In this document: positions 1-6,396 of the stretch, one piece after another
Layout: every line of letters starts with the position of its first letter
How positions within the stretch are numbered: the stretch's first letter is position 1
Source: Propionibacteriaceae bacterium
Lineage (GTDB): Bacteria; Actinomycetota; Actinomycetes; Propionibacteriales; Propionibacteriaceae
Direction: 5' to 3'
NCBI GenBank assembly: GCA_031260385.1
Contig: JAIRKB010000305.1
Span: 1-9,802 of the forward strand
DNA length: 9,802 bases
Notes under the pieces: generated by a model
What the model was told of the DNA's origin: nothing
The model's input: only the letters and a program-made list of their open reading frames with translations
Databases searched by the model: none
Translations under genes and position numbers: made by a program

Positions 1-807
1 CAAGGCCACGAAACTCGTTTACTGACCCGGGCCGCCGGGGGCGACTATCTCTGGGATGCCCGCCCCGGTTCCGTACCCCCCGAAGCGATCACCTGGGCCC
101 AAGGGGTCATCTCACTTAATGGCGCCAGCCTAAACCACCTGCCATGGACCGCCTCCTACCGCCGCCTAATCGAGTCTTCCCGGGTGTACCCTTCCACCGC
201 CCTCGCCCAGGCCATTGCCGAGTCCAGCGACCCACCCCAGGTCTGGGTCTCGGGCTCCGCAATCGGCATCTACGGTGACGCCGGTGACCAGATCCTTGAT
301 GAGACCGCACCCCCAGGCGAGACCTTTCTCGCCGATGTCGTCCAAAAATGGGAAGCAGCCACCGAGACCGCGCGCGCTCACACCCGGGTCGTCCTCGCCC
401 GTACTGGTATCGTCCTCGCCCGCGACGGCGCCTTACGTCCGCTCGGACTAGCGACCCGCTTCGGCTTCGGCGCCCGGATCGGCCCCGGCACCCAATGGTG
501 GGGCTGGATCTCGCTGATCGACGAAGTCCGCGCCCTGATCCACGCCCTAGAAATGGACTCCATCGTCGGCCCGGTCAACCTAGTCGCCCCCCAACCCGTC
601 CAGGCCAACGACATCACCCGCACCCTCGCGAAAGTGCTCCACCGCCCCCACGCCCTGGTCCTCCCCTCCCCCCTAATCCGCCTAGCCATGGCCGGTGCCG
701 ACGAGTTACTCCTAAACTCACAGCGCGTCCACCCCCAAACCCTCCTAACCACCAACTTCCCCTTCCACCACCCCGATCTCCAAACCGCCATCACCGCTAC
801 CCAATGA
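1..807 (+). CDS. TIGR01777/YfcH-family NAD(P)-dependent epimerase-like protein (5' partial)
   Basis: The frame is open from base 1, so the start lies outside the window; 268 residues are visible. It belongs to the extended short-chain dehydrogenase superfamily, TIGR01777 branch, whose substrate is unknown. The nucleotide-binding glycine motif is missing, so roughly 20-25 N-terminal residues are cut off. Seen in order: a LNGASL stretch (residues 39-44, matching the family's NLAGA-type motif), a Trp-Thr segment leading to SSR (59-61), SGSAIGIYGD (84-93) with the family's YG signature, a TGIVL segment near 135-139, WISLIDE (169-175), and the Pro-rich C-terminal domain with QRVHP (241-245). Length and order fit the family's usual 290-300 residues. 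The stop codon (805-807) directly abuts a palindromic repeat. Many actinobacterial members carry an extra N-terminal domain; whether this one does cannot be seen. Confidence 0.88.
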   Translation, partial: QGHETRLLTRAAGGDYLWDARPGSVPPEAITWAQGVISLNGASLNHLPWTASYRRLIESSRVYPSTALAQAIAESSDPPQVWVSGSAIGIYGDAGDQILDETAPPGETFLADVVQKWEAATETARAHTRVVLARTGIVLARDGALRPLGLATRFGFGARIGPGTQWWGWISLIDEVRALIHALEMDSIVGPVNLVAPQPVQANDITRTLAKVLHRPHALVLPSPLIRLAMAGADELLLNSQRVHPQTLLTTNFPFHHPDLQTAITATQ

Positions 808-880
808 TTGTGCGGCCACTTAGGCTAGCCCTAGAAGGCCCACATCATGGTATTACTCGCCTAACGGGCCGCGCATTTTT
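808..880. repeat. Palindromic hairpin repeat, copy 1, with T-run (likely terminator)
   Basis: The left arm is 808-828 (core CACTTAGGCTAG), the right arm 856-875 (core CTCGCCTAAC), and the loop 829-855 is 27 nt. Sixteen of 20 arm positions pair by Watson-Crick rules, plus one G-U. Five Ts follow directly (876-880), so on the plus strand it looks like a factor-independent terminator for the epimerase gene, whose stop codon ends one base before. A near-identical pair of arms recurs at 6256-6324 with an equally long but unrelated loop. Terminator function is inference; the repeat itself is seen directly. Confidence 0.75.
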
Positions 881-895
881 CAGTCTCCTTGGGCG

Positions 896-917
896 CCCTT
901 ACGCAAGGGGTATTTTT
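896..917 (+). terminator. Possible second small terminator
   Basis: A 5-bp stem (CCCTT 896-900 with AAGGG 905-909) and a 4-nt loop are followed by TATTTTT at 911-917. It could act as a back-up to the hairpin at 808-880. The stem is short. The remaining gap up to the lipoprotein gene at 1093 shows no convincing gene or promoter; TACTAA at 991-996 is a possible -10 box without a good partner. Confidence 0.3.
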
Positions 918-1092
918 GGATAAAGTGGCCTTTGAAGTCGACATCGTAGGCTGCTGAGCGGACCAGGTAGATGATCGGGTCTTATTTTTGTACTAAAAGG
1001 GATGGGGCGGGCCGATGTGTACAATGTTGACGAGGGCGCGACCTTACGGGGTCGAATCCTGGTTTCAGTTGATTCAAGTGAGGGCAGCAAAG

Positions 1093-1503
1093 GTGGGGAT
1101 CACAGAGGTCAAGAAGATCGGTATGGGCGTGATGGGAGTGACCTTCGGGGTTATCTCCTTGGCCAGCTGTAGTAGCGATGTTCCCAAGAAGGGTCCCTCC
1201 CCGACGGCGGCCTATAAACTGGCCGATGGCACCTACGCCGGGCCGGTGGTGAAACACAAACACGGCCCGATCCAGGTGCAGATCACGGTTGTCGACGCCC
1301 AGATTGCTAATGTTGTTGTTCTTCAGAGCCCTAGAGAAACCCCGCGATCGGTCGAAATCAACCAGGACGCTCTCCCCCAGCTTAACGACGCGGTCTTGGC
1401 CCAACAGTCGACCTATATCGACTTTGTCTCCGGAGCCACCTTGACCAGCAAGGCGTACGTCGAGTCGCTCCAAGGCGCGATTGACCAAGCCAACCAGGCT
1501 TAA
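1093..1503 (+). CDS. FMN-binding domain lipoprotein (covalently flavinylated electron carrier)
   Basis: A small extracytoplasmic lipoprotein with one FMN_bind domain of the NqrC/RnfG type. From the GTG at 1093 (GAGG upstream at 1080-1083) the protein is 136 residues: a KK-containing n-region, a hydrophobic stretch, lipobox LASC with the acylated Cys as residue 26, a short linker, then the domain. Near the C-terminus is the ApbE target motif D-x-x-SGAT; the final Thr (residue 116) should carry FMN by phosphoester bond. The segment before it, with EINxDALPQL, is typical of actinobacterial members. The frame can also start at ATG 1015, but this adds 26 residues ahead of the signal peptide and lacks a clear ribosome site. 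It overlaps or abuts the apbE-like gene, so the two are probably one operon. The electron donor and acceptor are not in the window. Confidence 0.85.
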   Translation: MGITEVKKIGMGVMGVTFGVISLASCSSDVPKKGPSPTAAYKLADGTYAGPVVKHKHGPIQVQITVVDAQIANVVVLQSPRETPRSVEINQDALPQLNDAVLAQQSTYIDFVSGATLTSKAYVESLQGAIDQANQA

Positions 1504-2293
1504 CGTGGCCCGCCGCTTGGTTGCTACCCACCCGGTAATGGGCACGATAGCCAGCCTGCATCTGATTAGTTCTAACCTCGCTCAAGCCGCATTCGACCAA
1601 GCCGCCGCCGCCTGCTGGGCAGAACTTGATGACTTGGAGCGAATCTTTAGCCCTCACGATGAGCGCTCCGAGATCCGCCGCTTGGCGAGCGGTGAACTCA
1701 TGCTCGGCGAGGCGAACCCCCTGGTTAGTACGGTGGCTGAGGACTGCGAAGAGGCCCGGGAGCGAACCAGGGGTCTGTTTGATCCTTGGTCGAAGGGCTG
1801 GTTCAACCCCACTGGTTACGTCAAAGGCTGGGCCGCCGAGAGGGTAGCCGAGCGCTATCTAGCTCCTCTTCTGGCTTCCCTTGGTGTTGACGCCATTGGC
1901 CTCTGGCTTGGCGGCGACATCTGGCTGCGGACTAACTCGGACTCCGATTGGGTCTGGCAGGTCGCGATTGCCGATCCCCACCACCCAGGTGGGATCAAGG
2001 CCAGACTTGAGATCAAAGATGGTGCCGTCGCGACGTCGGGGATCGCTGAACGCGGACTCCACATCGATGATCCGCGCACCGGCGAGCCAGCCACCACCGT
2101 GGCTTCGGCCTCGGTGATCGCCGACCGTCTCGTTGACGCTGATCTGTGGGCAACCACCGCTGTGGTCGCCGGTTTCGACAACCTCGATTGGATCAGCCAA
2201 GCGGGCACCCGCGCTGGATTACTAGTCGCCAACAATGGCCGTACCCGCCGCTGGGTCGGCGCCTACGAGCTTGTCGAAGCGGGCAACCAGTAG
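1481..2293 (+). CDS. apbE: ApbE-family FAD:protein FMN transferase
   Basis: ApbE transfers FMN from FAD onto Thr/Ser of the (S/T)GA(T/S) motif in exported FMN_bind domains and needs Mg2+. Numbered from TTG 1481, visible motifs are HPVMGT (17-22), FSPHDERSEI (56-65), FDP (100-102), VKGWA (114-118), GGD (144-146), ATSG (184-187), HIDDPRTG (194-201) and a D..TT segment near 220-226 in place of the usual DALST-type metal site. At 270 residues it is close to, but a little shorter than, typical members. No clear signal peptide is seen, although some family members are exported. The start is uncertain: TTG 1481 (AAGG at 1472-1475) overlaps the lipoprotein gene by 23 bp, while GTG 1505 begins one base after that gene's stop. 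Either arrangement implies translational coupling, and the lipoprotein is the obvious substrate. Confidence 0.88.
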   Translation: MTKPTRLNVARRLVATHPVMGTIASLHLISSNLAQAAFDQAAAACWAELDDLERIFSPHDERSEIRRLASGELMLGEANPLVSTVAEDCEEARERTRGLFDPWSKGWFNPTGYVKGWAAERVAERYLAPLLASLGVDAIGLWLGGDIWLRTNSDSDWVWQVAIADPHHPGGIKARLEIKDGAVATSGIAERGLHIDDPRTGEPATTVASASVIADRLVDADLWATTAVVAGFDNLDWISQAGTRAGLLVANNGRTRRWVGAYELVEAGNQ

Positions 2294-2309
2294 GGGTGTA
2301 CGATCCTAA

Positions 2310-2984
2310 TCAGTCGCTAGTGACCTCGTAGTGGCACCCATCAGTGCCCAGGGCTAGAGTCTTTACAGCCACCAGATTGTCGGACCAGTTGTCGAGCACC
2401 CTCAGGGTTTGCAGACTCTCGCAACCGACATAGAAGTCTCCGATCAACTTGGTTTCAGCGTAGAGGGTGATCGTGGTTAGGGCATGGCAGTTATAGAAGA
2501 CCATCTTCTCAACTGACGGCAAGGTCGCCGGCAGTTCGATTTCCGTCAGGCTCTTGCAGTTGCAGAAGGCCAGATTACCGATATTTCGCAGTTCGGAAGG
2601 TAAGACGATCTTGGTTAGGCTGACGCAATCGCTAAAGGCCGCACTCGGAATATGCTTTAGGCTTGCAGGCAGAATCAAGGTTTCCAAGCCATTACAGTTA
2701 AGAACCCCTTGTAGCTCTTCGACCCCCTCCGGCAGCACAATCTTCGTGATGGTGTGTTGGCCATAGAAAGCTAAGGTGCCGATCGCCCGGACGCCTAGAG
2801 GAACCTCCACCTCACGACTCCCCCCGTTGTATTTGATGAGCATACCGCGATCAATGGTGAAGTCAGGACTATCCATATGCACGGCAAACTGGTTTCCACA
2901 GTATCCGCAGGTGGCCAAAGTCTCGCCTTCTTGGACCCGCATCGTCCCGCCACACGCCGTACAAGCAATTTTACTTAGTATCAC
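2310..2984 (-). CDS. Zinc-ribbon protein with BspA-type leucine-rich repeats
   Basis: The 224-residue protein starts at GTG (2984-2982), with AAGGGA a few bases upstream. The N-terminus carries two CxxC pairs, CTAC (8-11) and CGYC (26-29), a zinc ribbon. From about residue 56 to 196 it has some six repeats of about 23 residues of the LRR_5 kind, with the recurring pattern AF..C..L..I.LP..L. There is no signal peptide or membrane segment, so the protein is probably cytoplasmic, unlike classical BspA surface proteins. Such repeats usually bind proteins; the partner here is unknown. The gene converges on the apbE-like gene with only 16 bp between stop codons. One sampled 60-base line is 48% GC, lower than the flanking genes, which suggests acquisition. 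Function is not assigned. Confidence 0.85.
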   Translation of the reverse strand: MILSKIACTACGGTMRVQEGETLATCGYCGNQFAVHMDSPDFTIDRGMLIKYNGGSREVEVPLGVRAIGTLAFYGQHTITKIVLPEGVEELQGVLNCNGLETLILPASLKHIPSAAFSDCVSLTKIVLPSELRNIGNLAFCNCKSLTEIELPATLPSVEKMVFYNCHALTTITLYAETKLIGDFYVGCESLQTLRVLDNWSDNLVAVKTLALGTDGCHYEVTSD

Positions 2985-3001
2985 GTTCTTTCCCTTAACT
3001 A

Positions 3002-3017
3002 AGCCAGCGTCCTGGCT
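3002..3017 (-). promoter_or_regulatory. Small hairpin in the leader of the zinc-ribbon/LRR gene
   Basis: AGCCAG (3002-3007) and CTGGCT (3012-3017) form a perfect 6-bp stem with a 4-nt loop, 17 bases upstream of the GTG start and just before its ribosome site. It may be a leader structure or part of an operator. The rest of the divergent gap 2985-3249 shows no intact gene. Confidence 0.3.
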
Positions 3018-3249
3018 GTGATATAGGAAAGTCTACGGTCTAACAAAAGGTCGTTGCTCACTGAGCGAAAACTAGCGGGCCTAGAGCAGGCCTGGGACAC
3101 CAACCACCTCGTCGATGTCCCCGCCAGATTCCATACCAACCGGTGACTGCGGCCGAGGCGGCCGAGGCGATGGCGATTGACACGTTTTCCCCTGTCACCA
3201 GCCATTTAAGCCTCTAGCGTTTGCACTACCAAACCGCTAGGATGCCATT

Positions 3250-3630
3250 ATGTCAGTTAGATCTTGGCCCCCCACGATGGTCGCTGCGAGTGTTGCCTAT
3301 TGGTTGAGTATTGCTTGTTTGGCGGGGATCGCGGTCGCGGCGATTTTTGATCAGTCTCCATATAGTAAAGGTTTGCTGATCGGCCCGTTAGTCCTAATTC
3401 TTATCTCGCCGCTCGTACTTGGCGCCATCTTACTTGCGGAGCGGCGGAAGGCCGGACGGACGGTTCTCTCGGTATACGTCCTGATTTGGACGGGGATTGT
3501 GGTGGCCGCAGCGCTCAAGTTTTCCGAAGCGCCGCCGTCCCCACTACTCACGGTGCCAACCATTGGGCTGATTGTGGCGACGGTGCTGAGTTGGTTGCCA
3601 ACCTCACGCCCCTTTTTCCAAAGAGGCTAA
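3250..3630 (+). CDS. Small integral membrane protein, four predicted helices
   Basis: A 126-residue protein I do not recognise. Hydrophobic segments lie at about residues 11-33, 41-63, 71-90 and 99-118, joined by short loops; the loop after the second (ERRKAGR, 64-70) is strongly basic and is probably cytoplasmic. The C-terminus is short and basic. The start ATG 3250 is supported by AGGA at 3239-3242, seven bases ahead. An earlier ATG at 3242 is in another frame. It stands alone, with the LRR gene divergent upstream and the large secreted-protein gene about 100 bp downstream in the same direction. One sampled line is 63% GC, like the core genes. No catalytic or binding motif was seen, so function stays unknown. 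Confidence 0.75.
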   Translation: MSVRSWPPTMVAASVAYWLSIACLAGIAVAAIFDQSPYSKGLLIGPLVLILISPLVLGAILLAERRKAGRTVLSVYVLIWTGIVVAAALKFSEAPPSPLLTVPTIGLIVATVLSWLPTSRPFFQRG

Positions 3631-3660
3631 TCCCCTAAGGCCCGGCTACAGCGCCTCCCG

Positions 3661-3686
3661 AACCCCGGGGTTTCAACCGGCCCCGG
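3661..3686. terminator. GC-rich palindrome, possible weak terminator
   Basis: AACCCCGGGGTT at 3661-3672 is a perfect 12-bp palindrome, and CCGGGG (3665-3670) can also pair with CCCCGG (3681-3686). It lies about 30 bp after the membrane protein stop. No T-run follows on the plus strand, so a terminator role is only possible. Confidence 0.3.
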
Positions 3687-3700
3687 TGGCATGAAAAGAG

Positions 3701-3733
3701 GCATTTTCAATTTATCGTGATATATATATTCAT
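3701..3733 (+). promoter_or_regulatory. AT-rich island immediately before the secreted-protein start
   Basis: The bases just before ATG 3734 are strongly AT-rich, including an alternating TA run at 3720-3729, in an otherwise GC-rich region. There is no Shine-Dalgarno sequence. This would fit a -10 region driving a leaderless transcript. An exact -35/-10 pair cannot be called with confidence. Confidence 0.35.
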
Positions 3734-6271
3734 ATGTTGTCAGCGTTCCCGGCGAGGCAGAGCCTCCAGTCCCAACAAGCTTCTCCGATTTCGCATACAC
3801 CCGGTCTACCAAAGGGTGCGAGATGGCGTCGACTTGGCGCACTGGCTTGTGCTATAACCTTGGCCTACCTCGGACTATCTGGTCCAGCATTCGTACCAGC
3901 CAAGGCCGACACCGGGATACTGGTTTGGAACGGATATAACGCCGGGGATCTGGATGTCTGGGTGTTTATCGGGGCTGGTCAGACTTTGCGGCTGACCTTC
4001 GCCCTTACCAACGATAGCCTGGACACGACCTTAACTGGTCTGTCCATCGCAGCGTCGACGTCTGGTTCCGGCTCGCTTATCGAGGATGGTTGCGTTATCG
4101 ACGAACCCGGCGCCTGGCCGGATTATGTCTCCCACGACGACATTACCTTGCCGCCGGCATCCGACCTCTATTGTTGGTTCGAATACACGGTTTCGCCGGG
4201 CGATATCGACGCGGCTCAACCGCTACGGTTCACCGCCAACCCCACGGCGACTTCGCCGTCTGGGGCCCAGTCGGCACCTGAATACACGGTGTCGGCTTAC
4301 CCTCCCCCGGACACCGCGATTATCGGTCACCCCGATCACCTGCAGGTTCGTGCCGACTCGTTGGGAAATATGGCCATCTACTGGCAAGGTGTCCCGCAGT
4401 TTTACAACTACAACCCAAGCAATGACTGGCCGGTGACCGACCTTTCTGCGGAACCCAGGCGCAGTGCGAACAACGGAACCAACTGGATTATCAACCCTGG
4501 CGAGCCCGACGCCGAGTCCTGGAACACCTTCTACCTGCAGACCGGAAACAACACATTAGTCGGTCTAGATGGCACCGACGTGACCTTCGGTAGTCTGGGC
4601 CAGGAAGGTGTGCTCACCCAACCGAGCGCCGACTCGATCAGCACCACCTGGACTAAGGGCGGTTTGACCTTCACCCACCTGATCACTGTTGATCCGAGCG
4701 ACCCAGACGCTCTCCATCTGCAGTGGAGCCTGACCAACACCAGCGGTTCTGTGCTGGACTCCGCGCGGGTGATTTGGGGTGGTGACACCGCCTTCCAGGG
4801 CGATGACGACGGTTTTTCCGACTACAACCCTGACACCAACACCTTGCTGTCTTGGCCGTCTGACTTCGAGGCCGCCCCGATGATCACCACCCTGACTGGT
4901 GACCCAGGCACTCCTTTCACCAAATACTACGCCGGGGCATATGACTGCGGGGAAGGTATGGCTAGTGGTGTCGACGGTGATCTTGACCCGAGTTATGTGA
5001 CTGCCGATGGCCTCGATCCCGCCGGCTGTGAGGATCCGGAAGAGTATGGTCTTGACCTCGGCATTTTCATTCAGTGGGATGTGACGAGTCTGGCTTCAGG
5101 CGGCCAATGGGCGGTTGGTGCCAGCCTGCGGTTTGCCTCGGTCGTTGGCCTGAGTGTCGAACCGATCACCTCACCGGTGTCAGTTGACCCCGGCGAACTA
5201 GAAGCGGAGGTTGCCTTCCTGGTTGTTAACGCCGGTGACGAACCCTTGACCAACGTCACATTTGCGGTTAGTGGCCTGCCCGCCACTTGGAATCCGGTCA
5301 TTACCCAGCCGGTGCCCACCCCAACGACTCTCGCCGTCGGTTCCGTCACAGCGGTGACAGTTAAGGTTAGTGTTCCCAATGGGGCGTCATCCGGCGACTT
5401 CACCGATGTCACCTTAACCGTCAACGCCGACGAGCTAGACGAGCCAGCGACTGGGGTCGCCCGGGCCCAAATCGCCGACGATCCAATCTCCACTCCCGAT
5501 GTGACCCCAGGCACGGTTGGGATTCTTGGGACTGCCAAGGTTGGCGAAACCCTGAGCGCAAACCTCGGCACGCCCTCCCCCGCTGGTGCCTTGGTTGTCT
5601 ATGCCTGGACTCTGCCCGATGGTACGGTGCTAGGAACCGGGTCAACCTTGGTGGTGCCCGCCTCAGCCGAAGGTAAGGCCATCACCCTCACCGTAACCTG
5701 GACCGCTAGTGGCTATGCCCCGGCATCCGTCACAGTGACCTCGGGTTCCGTACAACCTCAAGGCCAAACCTCGACTCCAATCGACACCTCGACTCCAAAC
5801 GACACCTCGACCCCCACAAACACCTCTACACCCACCGGAACCTCTACCCCGACCGGCACGTCTACCCCCACCGGTACCTCGACACCCACTGGCACCTCCA
5901 CACCCACCATCACCCCCACGCTTAGTCCCACTCCAACTCCCCCGCTCAACCCGACCGCTACCGTCACCTACACCTCAGTGGCCGTCAACGGCCAGCAGAC
6001 GGTAACGGGCCAAGGTTTCGCCCCGGGCGAGTCCGTAACCGCCGTGATGAACTCCACCCCGTACCAAATCGGCACCAAGACCGCCAACTCCCAAGGAACC
6101 GTAACCTTCACCTGGACCATTCCAAGTGACACCGTCCGGGGCCTACACACGGTGACCCTAACCGGCATCCTCTCCGGCCCCATCACCACCTCTTTCACCG
6201 TCACCGGCTCGTCGGCTCCCCCAAATATCAAGACCGGCGGCGCCGCCAAACCCCATTGCGCGGCCACTTAG
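3734..6271 (+). CDS. Large secreted multidomain Ig-like surface protein
   Basis: 845 residues. A long n-region with RWRR (30-33) precedes a hydrophobic core (about 34-50) and a likely signal peptidase site after AKA (56-58). Then come roughly 400 residues of beta-rich sequence that I cannot assign; a NEW3-like Ig module (about 472-580); an Ig-like domain with the common G.AKVGETL opening and Y.WTLPDG core (about 593-672); a Ser/Thr/Pro linker with eight TSTPxx repeats (679-726); and a C-terminal Ig-like domain with GFAPGESVT (about 742-826), a module common in actinobacterial surface proteins. The tail has IKTGG (832-836), reminiscent of a sortase-type motif, but it is followed by only nine residues, with no membrane helix or basic tail. 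The stop lies inside a palindromic repeat. Start ATG 3734 is forced: the only in-frame alternative is TTG 3737. Likely an exported adhesin or polysaccharide-related protein; no catalytic domain was recognised. Confidence 0.85.
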   Translation: MLSAFPARQSLQSQQASPISHTPGLPKGARWRRLGALACAITLAYLGLSGPAFVPAKADTGILVWNGYNAGDLDVWVFIGAGQTLRLTFALTNDSLDTTLTGLSIAASTSGSGSLIEDGCVIDEPGAWPDYVSHDDITLPPASDLYCWFEYTVSPGDIDAAQPLRFTANPTATSPSGAQSAPEYTVSAYPPPDTAIIGHPDHLQVRADSLGNMAIYWQGVPQFYNYNPSNDWPVTDLSAEPRRSANNGTNWIINPGEPDAESWNTFYLQTGNNTLVGLDGTDVTFGSLGQEGVLTQPSADSISTTWTKGGLTFTHLITVDPSDPDALHLQWSLTNTSGSVLDSARVIWGGDTAFQGDDDGFSDYNPDTNTLLSWPSDFEAAPMITTLTGDPGTPFTKYYAGAYDCGEGMASGVDGDLDPSYVTADGLDPAGCEDPEEYGLDLGIFIQWDVTSLASGGQWAVGASLRFASVVGLSVEPITSPVSVDPGELEAEVAFLVVNAGDEPLTNVTFAVSGLPATWNPVITQPVPTPTTLAVGSVTAVTVKVSVPNGASSGDFTDVTLTVNADELDEPATGVARAQIADDPISTPDVTPGTVGILGTAKVGETLSANLGTPSPAGALVVYAWTLPDGTVLGTGSTLVVPASAEGKAITLTVTWTASGYAPASVTVTSGSVQPQGQTSTPIDTSTPNDTSTPTNTSTPTGTSTPTGTSTPTGTSTPTGTSTPTITPTLSPTPTPPLNPTATVTYTSVAVNGQQTVTGQGFAPGESVTAVMNSTPYQIGTKTANSQGTVTFTWTIPSDTVRGLHTVTLTGILSGPITTSFTVTGSSAPPNIKTGGAAKPHCAAT
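5768..5911 (+). repeat. Eight in-frame 18-bp tandem repeats encoding TSTPxx
   Basis: Eight consecutive 18-base units encode Thr-Ser-Thr-Pro plus two variable residues (ID, ND, TN, then TG four times, TI). Third codon positions vary freely between units while the protein pattern holds, so the array is not a recent slippage product. It forms a flexible, glycosylation-prone type of linker between the Ig-like domains. Confidence 0.85.
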
Positions 6272-6324
6272 GCTAGTCCCGCAGGCGATTGCTGGGTTCA
6301 TTTCTCGCCTAACTGACCGCGCAA
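6256..6324. repeat. Palindromic hairpin repeat, copy 2
   Basis: The left arm is 6256-6276 and the right arm 6304-6324; 18 of 21 positions pair, around a 27-nt loop. The left arm matches copy 1 (808-828) at 20 of 21 bases and the right arm at 18 of 20, while the loop is unrelated. The stop codon of the secreted-protein gene (6269-6271) lies within the left arm, so its last residues are encoded by the repeat. It sits between convergent genes and could act in both directions. There is no long T-run on either strand. Confidence 0.75.
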
Positions 6325-6345
6325 TGATTTCCACCTGCGAAAACG

Positions 6346-6363
6346 GCTAAAAAGGCGGTTAGC
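6346..6363 (-). terminator. Possible weak terminator of the RNA ligase gene
   Basis: GCTAA (6346-6350) and TTAGC (6359-6363) can pair as a 5-bp stem. On the minus strand, downstream of the ligase stop, this reads as a small hairpin followed shortly by GTTTTC. The stem is short, and the larger palindrome at 6256-6324 lies just beyond. Confidence 0.25.
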
Positions 6364-6396
6364 GGGGACAGGGCTGAACGAACCGACACCCGTTCC

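Noticed and set aside
808..875. Integron attC-like site (GCCTAAC and TTAGGC cores)
   Set aside because: In attC the GCCTAAC-type core comes first and the GTTAGGC-type core last; here the order is reversed on both strands, and no integrase is present.
348..923. 191-residue plus-strand reading frame
   Set aside because: Pro/Arg-rich shadow of the epimerase-like gene in another frame; it runs through the palindromic repeat.
2999..3205. 68-residue minus-strand frame in the divergent gap
   Set aside because: Arg-rich, no ribosome site, no recognisable pattern; it probably arises from GC-rich non-coding sequence.
3177..3210. Promoter for the small membrane protein (TTGACA at 3177-3182)
   Set aside because: The -35 box is perfect, but no acceptable -10 lies 16-18 bp downstream; the nearest AT-rich candidates are 20 or more bases away.
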